A DNA stretch of 64,000 bases, taken from positions 62,001 through 126,000 of the forward strand of contig NZ_BAAAWU010000001.1 in NCBI RefSeq assembly GCF_039535235.1. The letters are read 5' to 3'. Made by a program: the position numbers and the translations under genes. Position 1 is the stretch's first letter; each line of letters starts with the position of its first letter. The notes below the pieces were generated by a model. The model was not told where the DNA came from. It searched no databases and was given only the letters and a program-made list of their open reading frames with translations. The stretch is from Streptomyces roseoviridis (GTDB lineage Bacteria > Actinomycetota > Actinomycetes > Streptomycetales > Streptomycetaceae). This document shows, in pieces, positions 41,889-49,286 of this stretch.

Positions 41889-42092
41889 TCAGGCCACCGT
41901 GATGTTCTCGGCCTGCGGGCCCTTCTGGCCCTGGGTGACGTCGAACGTCACGGTCTGGCCCTCCTGGAGCTCACGGAAGCCCGACGAGTTGATCGCCGAG
42001 TAGTGGGCGAAGACGTCGGGGCCGCCGCCGTCCTGGGCGATGAAGCCGAAGCCCTTCTCCGCGTTGAACCACTTCACAGTTCCCGTAGCCAT
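41889..42092 (-). CDS. Cold-shock protein, CspA family (second copy)
   Basis: 67 residues. KGFGFIAQ (RNP-1) and DVFAHYSAI (RNP-2) are intact. It differs from the copy at 34.4 kb mainly in the second half ([19 protein letters not shown]). Monocistronic, with its own terminator and a long upstream gap. Nucleic-acid chaperone role as for the family. Confidence 0.95.
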   Translation of the reverse strand: MATGTVKWFNAEKGFGFIAQDGGGPDVFAHYSAINSSGFRELQEGQTVTFDVTQGQKGPQAENITVA

Positions 42093-42627
42093 GTCTCATG
42101 CCTTCCAGTCGATGAAACGCCTCCCGCACTCTGCGGAAGGCGGAGGTGATCGCCCTGGTCCCTGCGGCACAGCACAGCAAAACGCCCACGCCGGAGGAGT
42201 GGGCAAAGGGAACTTCCGAACCACGACAGCTGACGCAGACGGTACACGTCCGCACACGTTGTCACCACAGCAAGCGCGCACACGTCGCGCCTCGAACGAG
42301 GTGGGGGCGGGGCCGACGGCGGCGCCGGGCCCGTCATCGGGCGCCGGTGCGACCGCGTCCTGAGGACGCCCCCATGGCGCGGTTCCCGGCCCGTCGCGCC
42401 GGGCGGCGCCGCCCGACCTCCCGTCGGATCGAGCGGCGGGCACCGGTCGAAACGCCTCCCCTCGCCCGCCTGTGGTCGGGGGCGGCCGGCCATGCGCTCG
42501 CCCCGCGGTTCTCCGCACGAGGAGCGGCCTGGCGGCCGCTGCCCGGGGCACGCGCCCGCAGGAGACGCGCAGAGCACCTCTCGGCCGGCGCGTCTTCCGG
42601 CTCGCGGCGCTGCGGTGCGGGCCGACC
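42093..42627. other. Non-coding gap upstream of the second cold-shock gene
   Basis: 535 bp between the cold-shock start and the end of the Imm49-like gene, both leftward. Long frames here are Arg/Pro-rich shadows with no recognisable domain. The part next to the cold-shock gene (about 42093-42260) is A/T-richer and likely holds its promoter and leader. Confidence 0.5.
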
Positions 42628-44385
42628 CTAGAAGGGTTGGGCGGTCCGCAGGATGCTCTGCGGGAGGTAGGGGGATTCGACGCGGATGGTCCAGCCGCGG
42701 CGCCGGGCGTGGCAGGCGAGGGCGAGGGAGTCGAGGTCGACGGCGGAGTCGGGATCGCCGTCGCGGTCGGCGACCTGGTAGTGGGCGCGGTGGGTTTCGA
42801 GCGCGTCGGCCAGGGCGAGGTTGAAGCTCTCCTCGTCTCCCTCCACGAGCTGGGACAGCAGCACGGCCGGCGGCATCGCGAAGCCCCAGTCCTTCGCCTG
42901 CTCGGCCCGCTGCAGCGCCCGCTGTGCGGCGGCCTCGGGGTCGGTGCCCTTCAGGTAGGCGTGGAGCGCCTCACGGTAGGCGCTGAAGGCGGATCCGTCC
43001 GGTCCTGCGATGGCGGGGCCGGACAGGACCAGCGGGGCGAGGTCTTCGCGAGCGCCGGTGATGAGGGCGAAGGCGGTTGCCCTGTGCCACTGGTGGGCGT
43101 CTGCCTTGCGGTCCCGGGCGGCGCGGTAGCGCAGTTCGCGGCCGTCGATCGTCACCTCGACCTCGGTGTCCGGCTCGGCCAGGGCGATGCGGAACAGGGC
43201 CGCCCCCATCTGGGAGATCCTGCGAACGGTGGCGAGCTGGGCATCCGTGCCCTCGCCGCGGCCTCCCGCACGCCACTTGAGAAGACGCTCCTGGTCCTCC
43301 ATGACGCCCACGAGCCGCGAGACGGCCAAAGGTGCCGCGTCGAGGGGGGTGAGCGCCTCCTGGACGCGCTTCTCGTAGTCGGCCTCGAGCTCGGGGCTCA
43401 CCGTCCAGTCCAGAGCCGGCCGGTCCACGACCAGCGGGCCGGCGGCAAGGGCTGCGACCGCGTCCGCCCGCCTGGTGCGGCCGAATCCCGCCACGCGCGG
43501 GCCGCGGCTCTCGAAGCCGGTGACCAGGGCGTGCGGGAGGTAGCCGGAGCTGACGGCCGGTGTCCAGCCCAGTGTCCGGTACGCGAGGGCGGCGAGGGCG
43601 AGGGGGACGAGCGGGAGAAGGCTGCGCGGCGAGGTCGAGGCGCCGTGCAGGGCCCTGTGCCTGATCAGGAGGTCGGCCAGCGCGGTGTCGAAGGTCTCCC
43701 GGTCCTCGGCGGCCAGGGCGCGCAGCGTGCGCAGCGCCGCGGTGGCCGGCCGGTCCAGCAGGGGCTCACCGGTTTCCTCGGCACGGGTACGGATCCGGTC
43801 CAGGGCCGCGTCGACGGCGGCGAGCTTGGCCCGCGCGCTCGGCGGATACTCCTCGTCGTCGCCGGTGTCGTCCAGGGCCAGGGCCGTCAGTCCGGTGGCG
43901 AGCTCGCCGGCGGGCGTTCCCTTCGCCTGCTCGGCGAACTTCTGCCGGGCGAAGTGGAAGGCCTCGCCGTGCCACTTGGCCTTGTCCCTGAGGACCGTCA
44001 GGCAGAGCGCGTCGGTCCACTCGCCGGGGGTGACGCTCTCCGCGGGGGCGTCATCGCCCGGGTCGTAGCTCATGCCGAAGTTCACGTAGTCCAAGAACAC
44101 CTGGAAGGAGCAGTGCGGGTGGTACGCGGCGTAGGCGACGGCACCGGCCGCGGCTTCGGAGGCGTCCTTGAGGGCGGCCCTGGCCTCCGGGGTGTCGAGA
44201 TCGGGCGTCGCGACGGAGAGGGCGCCCAGGTAGTCGAGGAAGTCCTCGGCGATGGTCTGCCACGCGTAGGTGTCCATCCGGCCGCCCCGCGACATGGAGC
44301 GCACCCGTCCTCCGATCCGGTGGGTGAAGTCCTCGCGCGCCGCCGACACGACGGCCTCGGCGACCTGATGACGCTCTATCTGCAC
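42628..44385 (-). CDS. Tandem-duplicated Imm49-like protein
   Basis: 585 residues, about twice the length I expect for an Imm49 protein. The N-terminal MQIERHQVAEAVV start and the ending with LALACHARRRGW then VESPYLPQSIL match Imm49 proteins as I remember them. The same ending occurs once more inside, at about 230-287 (ETFDTALADLLIRHRALHG... LALAALAYRTLGW... SSGYLPHALV), versus ESFNLALADALETHRAHYQ... at the C terminus. So it looks like two Imm49 units fused. Imm49 proteins are thought to neutralise polymorphic toxins; no toxin gene is adjacent. Cytoplasmic, no membrane helix. Confidence 0.65.
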   Translation of the reverse strand: MQIERHQVAEAVVSAAREDFTHRIGGRVRSMSRGGRMDTYAWQTIAEDFLDYLGALSVATPDLDTPEARAALKDASEAAAGAVAYAAYHPHCSFQVFLDYVNFGMSYDPGDDAPAESVTPGEWTDALCLTVLRDKAKWHGEAFHFARQKFAEQAKGTPAGELATGLTALALDDTGDDEEYPPSARAKLAAVDAALDRIRTRAEETGEPLLDRPATAALRTLRALAAEDRETFDTALADLLIRHRALHGASTSPRSLLPLVPLALAALAYRTLGWTPAVSSGYLPHALVTGFESRGPRVAGFGRTRRADAVAALAAGPLVVDRPALDWTVSPELEADYEKRVQEALTPLDAAPLAVSRLVGVMEDQERLLKWRAGGRGEGTDAQLATVRRISQMGAALFRIALAEPDTEVEVTIDGRELRYRAARDRKADAHQWHRATAFALITGAREDLAPLVLSGPAIAGPDGSAFSAYREALHAYLKGTDPEAAAQRALQRAEQAKDWGFAMPPAVLLSQLVEGDEESFNLALADALETHRAHYQVADRDGDPDSAVDLDSLALACHARRRGWTIRVESPYLPQSILRTAQPF

Positions 44386-44648
44386 TGTCCCGCTCCTTGA
44401 TCCAATCCTGCGGACAGCCTAGACGTCGCCTCTGACAGGACGGCCTCCCCCGAATCGGGGGGCTCGCCCGCGCCTACCGCGGCTGCCTTCACGCCTCTGT
44501 CGGTGGCGTGAGCCGGCAGGGTGCGCGACCAGGCAGGGTGGCGGTGGCCGATCCCGGGCCGGTGTCGCGTGGACGCGGCTGTGGATCGAGGACACCGGCC
44601 AGCCGGCGAAGGCCGGCCACGGGCCGCGGCTGCCCGGCGGGCCGGCGG

Positions 44649-44945
44649 TCAGGGCATGTCGCCGGAGTGGTAGAGGCGGCACGTGACGCCGGGACCGGGG
44701 GCGCGCGGCTCGCCGGGGCGCGGGTCGTACAGGGCTCGGCCACCGGGCCACCGGGAGAGCTCGGTGGGCAGGGCGACGCCCTTGTCGACTTCCTCGGTTC
44801 GCCAGCCGTGGATGTCCAGCAACAGGCCGTCCAGCGGACCGCCGACCAACTCGGCGTAGGTCCGGTGCGCCAGAGGGCCCGGGTGGGGGTCGTCGTGGTC
44901 GTGGCCGTACACCCGGCCGCGCAGCAGCTGCTCGTCACCGTTCAT
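44649..44945 (-). CDS. Small hypothetical protein
   Basis: 98 residues, acidic and Gly/Pro-rich, with YAELVGGPLDGLLLDIHGW near the middle and CRLYHSGDMP at the end. A GGPLDG motif followed by a short strand is common in small conserved actinobacterial proteins, but I cannot name the family. ATG at 44945; no strong ribosome-binding site. The 263 bp between it and the Imm49-like gene hold nothing I can support. Confidence 0.5.
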   Translation of the reverse strand: MNGDEQLLRGRVYGHDHDDPHPGPLAHRTYAELVGGPLDGLLLDIHGWRTEEVDKGVALPTELSRWPGGRALYDPRPGEPRAPGPGVTCRLYHSGDMP

Positions 44946-45161
44946 CCGACCAGCCTGCCAGCCGCCACCGACAACGCGGCCCGGCGCCGGGCCCCGGCCC
45001 AGTCAGGACCTCCTCGCACGGCGGTCGTGTGACGAGACGCCTCGCGCGGTCGACCCGTCAGGTCGGGAGGGCGGTCGCCGCCCCGCCTTACCCGCAGGAA
45101 CTCGGTCCGGTCCCCCGGCTTCCGGCCTTCGCCGACGCACCGGGACCGGCGGCGAAGCCGG

Positions 45162-45893
45162 TCACACGTCGCCCAGGAACCCGGGATCGGACGGCCCCGC
45201 CTGCCGGGCGAAGTCCGCTGCGACTCCGAGCACCTCGCGCATCGGTACGGGCCGCCGACTCGTGGCCGCGAGGTCGGCGTGAGCTTCCTCGGACCACAGG
45301 AACGGATACACGGACAGGCCCTGCCCGAAGGCCAGGGCCGCGGCCTCCTCGCGCCAGCCGGGCCAGCGCAGTCCGTCATAGAAGGTCTCCAGCCTGCCCG
45401 AGAGCAGCCAGGCGACCCACCCGGAGTGTCCCGTCTCCATCGCCTCCCACTCCAGAGTGTCCGGAGCGAAGTACGTCATCTGGCCAGGTGCCCCGGGACG
45501 GCCGGCAGCCGCAGGATCGGCGCCGTTCAGCGCGAAGACCCCTCCGACGACGTCATGGGCCACGACCAGACCTGTCGCGGGGAGCCAGCCGGGGTCGAAG
45601 TCGGTGGGGAAGCGGTTGACCTGCGCCAGACTCGGAAGCCGCCCCTCCGAGACCGTACGCGAACCGCCGCCGAACACTCGGAGCCACCCGTCGTCCACGA
45701 GCAGTCCGCCGGTGTTCAGCACCAGTGCGCCCAGCATCGATCGCGCGCTGACCTGCATCTGCAGAAGGCATCGGCGGCCCTCGTCGATGTCTCCTGGCAG
45801 CACTCGAACCCGCACGGAGCTCTCCCTGACGGCCCGCTTCAGTTCGGGCCACGCGGGGTCGTCCACAGTGACCAGCTCATCGATGCCTCGCAT
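45162..45893 (-). CDS. DUF2625 family protein
   Basis: 243 residues from the ATG at 45893; the upstream extension is non-coding. The sequence has the hallmarks I associate with DUF2625: an opening VDDPAWPEL, then GALVLNTGGLLVDDGWLRVFG, FALNG and a C-terminal WPGWREE segment. No signal peptide. The family is uncharacterised. It is divergent from the TetR regulator by 252 bp; whether it shares control with the MFS pump is unknown. Confidence 0.75.
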   Translation of the reverse strand: MRGIDELVTVDDPAWPELKRAVRESSVRVRVLPGDIDEGRRCLLQMQVSARSMLGALVLNTGGLLVDDGWLRVFGGGSRTVSEGRLPSLAQVNRFPTDFDPGWLPATGLVVAHDVVGGVFALNGADPAAAGRPGAPGQMTYFAPDTLEWEAMETGHSGWVAWLLSGRLETFYDGLRWPGWREEAAALAFGQGLSVYPFLWSEEAHADLAATSRRPVPMREVLGVAADFARQAGPSDPGFLGDV

Positions 45894-46110
45894 CCGACGA
45901 TGGTAGGCACCGCGGGCGCCTGCGCGTGCCGGTCCCCCACTGCCCCGCATCCCACAGGCAGCCCGGAGACCGGCGGCGCATCGACGCCTGTGGGGGACGC
46001 GGCGGTCGGTGCGGGCCGGCGTCAGGGGCGGTCTCGGGTCGCTCCTGTGGAACCGGCCACTCGGCAAGGTCTCAAGGCCCGGCAGACGCCGCCTACTTCC
46101 ACGCCGGTAT

Positions 46111-46134
46111 TGAAACGACCGATCCAAAACGGTT
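46111..46134. promoter_or_regulatory. Putative TetR operator, site 1
   Basis: ACCG-ATCCAAAA-CGGT is a 4-bp inverted repeat with an 8-nt centre, 12-30 bp before the TetR start. The same centre (TCCAAAA) flanked by similar bases recurs in reverse orientation at 46785-46810 before the MFS gene. Autoregulation is the inference. Confidence 0.55.
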
Positions 46135-46145
46135 AGAGTCGCGGC

Positions 46146-46748
46146 ATGGTCCGACCGAGGACGTTCGACGAGGACGCCGCCCTGGACGCGGCGATGCACA
46201 CCTTCTGGAAGAAGGGCTACGAAGCCACCTCCACGCAGGACCTGTGCGACGCCACGGGGTTGGGGCGCAGCAGCATCTACAACACGTTCAAGAGCAAGCA
46301 CGACCTCTTCGAGCGCGCACTGTCCCGCTACATCAACGCCATGACGACCGCCCAGCTGGCCGTCCTGGAGGACACCCGTCACAGCGCCGCCGACCGGCTG
46401 CGCACCCTGTTCGCCATGGTCGTCGACGGCGAGACGGAGGCGGAACGCCGGACGGGCGGACGCGGCCTCGGCTGCCTGACCGTGAACACGACGGTCGAAC
46501 TGGCCGCCCGGGACCCGCGAGCAGCGGACATACTGGACCGGGACACACAGCGCCGCCTGGCGGCCCTGCGCGCGGTGCTCCAGGAGGGTCAGCGGGAAGG
46601 CAGCATCACCTCTCGCCGTGACGCCGGAGCGCTCGCGCGCTTCGTCAACGCCGCGATCGGCGGCATGCGCGTCTCCAGTCAGGGCGGTGCCGACCGGGCC
46701 GCACTGGAGTCGATCGCCGAGATCGTCATGGACGCCCTCACCGGCTGA
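46146..46748 (+). CDS. TetR/AcrR-family repressor
   Basis: 200 residues. The N-terminal helix-turn-helix is clear (ALDAAMHTFWKKGYEATSTQDLCDATGLGRSSIYNTFKSKHDLF) and the C-terminal ligand domain is of the YcdC/TetR_C type with a conserved GLGCLTVNTTVEL segment. It lies 86 bp upstream of an MFS pump gene on the same strand, with matching operator-like sites before both genes, so it probably represses itself and the pump and is released by a pump substrate. Confidence 0.93.
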   Translation: MVRPRTFDEDAALDAAMHTFWKKGYEATSTQDLCDATGLGRSSIYNTFKSKHDLFERALSRYINAMTTAQLAVLEDTRHSAADRLRTLFAMVVDGETEAERRTGGRGLGCLTVNTTVELAARDPRAADILDRDTQRRLAALRAVLQEGQREGSITSRRDAGALARFVNAAIGGMRVSSQGGADRAALESIAEIVMDALTG

Positions 46749-46784
46749 CGGCACGCGCCGCCGGGTTCCGCGTCCACGCCTGCC

Positions 46785-46810
46785 CACGTTTTGGACCGTT
46801 CGATACATAA
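46785..46810. promoter_or_regulatory. Putative TetR operator, site 2
   Basis: Read on the minus strand it is ACG-GTCCAAAA-CGT with flanking ATCGA, matching site 1 at 46111-46134 in the core (CGA.CG.TCCAAAACG). It lies 25-50 bp before the MFS start and ends near GATACAT, a possible -10. Confidence 0.55.
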
Positions 46811-46834
46811 CCGAACCGGGAAGGAGATCAATCC

Positions 46835-48064
46835 GTGCCTCGTGCCGTGTACGTCCTGGCGCTCGGCATCTTCGCCATGGTGACCAGCGAGTTCGTGGTC
46901 GCCGGCCTGATGCCGCAGATGGCCCGGGGACTGGACGCGACCGTCTCGCAAGTCGGCTACCTCATCACCGCCTTCGCGGTGGCCATGGCCGCCGGCGGTC
47001 CGTTCCTGACCGCGGTCCTGACGAAGTTCCCCCCGCGGACGGCCCTGATGGTCCTGTTCGCCGTCTTCCTCGGTGGCAACGTCCTGGCCGCCACCGCAAG
47101 CGGCTACGGCACGATGCTGGCCGCACGGATCATCACCGGCGTCGCCTCTCAGGCGTTCTTCGGCGTGGCCGTCTCGATGTGCGTCCGCCTCACCCGCCCC
47201 GAGGTGCGTGGCCGCGCGATCGCCGTCCTGATGAACGGCCTCATGCTCGGCACCCTGCTCGGCCTGCCGGTCTCCACTCTGGTCGGCGAGCGCTTCGGCT
47301 GGCGCGCCGCGTTCTGGACCATCACCCTGATCGCCGTGGTCGCGGCCGGGACCACCCTGCTCGGCGTACCCCGCGTCGAACGCGACCGGAGCAGCGGCGG
47401 TTTGCGCCGGCAAGCCGACGTCTTCAGGAAACCCACGATGTGGCTGGCGCTGTCCAGCAGCACACTGATCATCGGCGCCACCTTCTCCGCCTTCAGCTAC
47501 TTCAACCCCATCCTCACCGACGTCACCGGCTTCTCCTCCGCCACCGTCCCCCTGCTTCTCGTCGCCTACGGTGCCGCCACCCTCGTGGGCAACAACGTCG
47601 TCGGTCGTTTCGCCGACCGGCACACCGTCCCGGTCCTGGCCGTCGGTCTCCTTCTCAACACGCTGTTCCTGACCGCCTTCGCCCTCCTCGCCGACGAACC
47701 CGCCCCGGCCGTCCTCTGCATGATGGGCATCGGCCTGGTCGGCGTCACCATGAACCCGGCGATGGTGACCCGCGTCCAGCGCACCGGCAACGCGGGCCCC
47801 CTCGTCAACACCGTGCACTCCTCCTTCATCACCCTCGGCGTCATCCTCGGCTCCTCCCTCGGCGCCGTCGTGATCGACACGTGGGGACTGCGCGCTCCCC
47901 TCTGGCTCGGTGCTGCCCTGGCGCTGGTCGGTCTGGCCACCGTCCTGCCCGACCTCACCCGGCGCACCGCCCCGGCCGGCGGCGCGACCCCGTCGTCCGC
48001 CCCGCCTGACGACGCGAACGAGGTCGCGACGGCCGATGAGTCGGCCGCTCGCGGCAGCAGGTGA
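46835..48064 (+). CDS. MFS transporter, DHA1/AraJ-like
   Basis: 409 residues from a GTG with GGAAGGAGATC upstream. Twelve helices are predicted by eye. The first helix region MPRAVYVLALGIFAMVTSEFVVAGLMP and the loop GRAIAVLMNGLMLGTLLGLPVSTLVGERFGWRAAFW are typical of AraJ/YdhP-like drug or sugar efflux proteins. The C-terminal 30 residues are polar and disordered. Probably induced through the TetR regulator upstream. Confidence 0.9.
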   Translation: MPRAVYVLALGIFAMVTSEFVVAGLMPQMARGLDATVSQVGYLITAFAVAMAAGGPFLTAVLTKFPPRTALMVLFAVFLGGNVLAATASGYGTMLAARIITGVASQAFFGVAVSMCVRLTRPEVRGRAIAVLMNGLMLGTLLGLPVSTLVGERFGWRAAFWTITLIAVVAAGTTLLGVPRVERDRSSGGLRRQADVFRKPTMWLALSSSTLIIGATFSAFSYFNPILTDVTGFSSATVPLLLVAYGAATLVGNNVVGRFADRHTVPVLAVGLLLNTLFLTAFALLADEPAPAVLCMMGIGLVGVTMNPAMVTRVQRTGNAGPLVNTVHSSFITLGVILGSSLGAVVIDTWGLRAPLWLGAALALVGLATVLPDLTRRTAPAGGATPSSAPPDDANEVATADESAARGSR

Positions 48065-48282
48065 CTGCTGTGTCGGGGTGGGCGTCCGGGCGCGGCGAGT
48101 CGTGCAGGAGGCGGTGGAGCGGTGCGTTTGCCGCGCCTCGCGGCCGGAGGGACGATGAGAGTGCGCTGCGGTCCACGGCCGGGCCCTGACGTGGTGGTCG
48201 CCTCGGGTGGCCCGCGTACGCCTCGCGGCTCCGGCATGTGATCCCGTATCCGCGTTCCTGCCAAGCCCACTTGGGGGCCCGG

Positions 48283-49209
48283 ATGGCGAGAGTTCCGCGC
48301 GGCGTGGTCGACGAGCGTGGCCGGCGGGCCGTCGTGCACGACCACGAAGGCGCGCTGATTGCCCTGGACCTGGAGAACGGCGCACCGCTGTGGCGGCACG
48401 AACCGAGTCTGCGGCCGTGCGCGCTGCTCGTCGGGTCGGTCGTGGCCCTGCGGATCAGCCCGTCGCCGACGCTCGTCGTGGTGGTGCTCGACGCCGACAC
48501 CGGTGAGGACCGCTGGGCATCGGAGCGGGTCGCCCTGCCGCCGTGGGCGCGCTGCACCCTGGACGACAGCAGCGGCTTCTCCCTGCGGACCGAGACGGGC
48601 GCCGACTTCGTGGTGCTCCGCTGGACCGTGCGGGCCTCGTACCGCGGCGGCGCCGCACCGAGCAGCCGGGTCCTGGAGGAGTCCCGGCACACGGCGTCCG
48701 GAGCCGTGCGGGTCGCTCTGACGGATCCGCCTTCCCTGGCCGTGCTTCCCGAGGCGGAGGCGGGGGCGGATGCCGAGGCGGAGACGGATGCCCGGGCCGC
48801 CGCCTGGTCGGAGGGCAAGACGGACCCGGAAGCGGATGCCCGGGCCGGGGCCTGGCCGGAGGGCAAGACGGACCCGGAAGCGGATGCCGGGGCCGCCGCC
48901 TGGTCGGAGGGCGAGACGGACCCGGAGGCGGATGCCGGGGTTCGAGCGGCCGACGGGGCGGACGCGCGGGCGCTCCCGGAGGCGGACGACGGCGGAGTAC
49001 CAGCCCCCGTACCACCGAAGGCCCCGTCCGCAGGGCAGTCCATCGTCCTGGACCAGTGCCTGGTCGGCGAGCGCCGCCTGGAACTCGTCCTGCGCCGCGA
49101 TGCGGGCATCGTCGTCCTCAGGGCCGCGGATGCCCGTACCGGCACGCCCGCGTGGGAGGTGGAACTGGACCGCACGACCCCGCGGCGGGCGCCCAGGCTC
49201 CGGCCCTAG
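48283..49209 (+). CDS. PQQ-like propeller fragment protein with internal repeats
   Basis: 308 residues from the ATG at 48283; an ATG 15 codons earlier is possible and neither has a clear ribosome-binding site. The N-terminal part has PQQ-type strands (GALIALDLENGAPLWRHE, VVLDADTGEDRWASE) and the C terminus another (VLRAADARTGTPAWEVEL). Between them, about residues 155-240 are Glu/Asp/Ala-rich with three 16-residue repeats. No signal peptide. It precedes the large beta-propeller gene by 77 bp and may be co-transcribed with it. Function unknown. Confidence 0.65.
   Translation: MARVPRGVVDERGRRAVVHDHEGALIALDLENGAPLWRHEPSLRPCALLVGSVVALRISPSPTLVVVVLDADTGEDRWASERVALPPWARCTLDDSSGFSLRTETGADFVVLRWTVRASYRGGAAPSSRVLEESRHTASGAVRVALTDPPSLAVLPEAEAGADAEAETDARAAAWSEGKTDPEADARAGAWPEGKTDPEADAGAAAWSEGETDPEADAGVRAADGADARALPEADDGGVPAPVPPKAPSAGQSIVLDQCLVGERRLELVLRRDAGIVVLRAADARTGTPAWEVELDRTTPRRAPRLRP
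48796..48939 (+). repeat. Three 48-bp in-frame tandem repeats
   Basis: Units at 48796-48843, 48844-48891 and 48892-48939 each encode a 16-residue unit of the form A.AW.EG.TDPEADA. DNA identity is very high, so the array is recent and may vary in copy number between strains. Confidence 0.9.
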
Positions 49210-49286
49210 CTCCGGCCCTAGCTCCGGCCCGGGCGTGTCCCCGCGCCCCTCCCACCCACCGCCTCGCGCCGATCGAGGGTGCCGTC

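Noticed and set aside
42146..42631. 161-residue plus-strand frame in the gap after the cold-shock gene
   Set aside because: Arg-rich, no domain, no ribosome-binding site, typical high-GC shadow.
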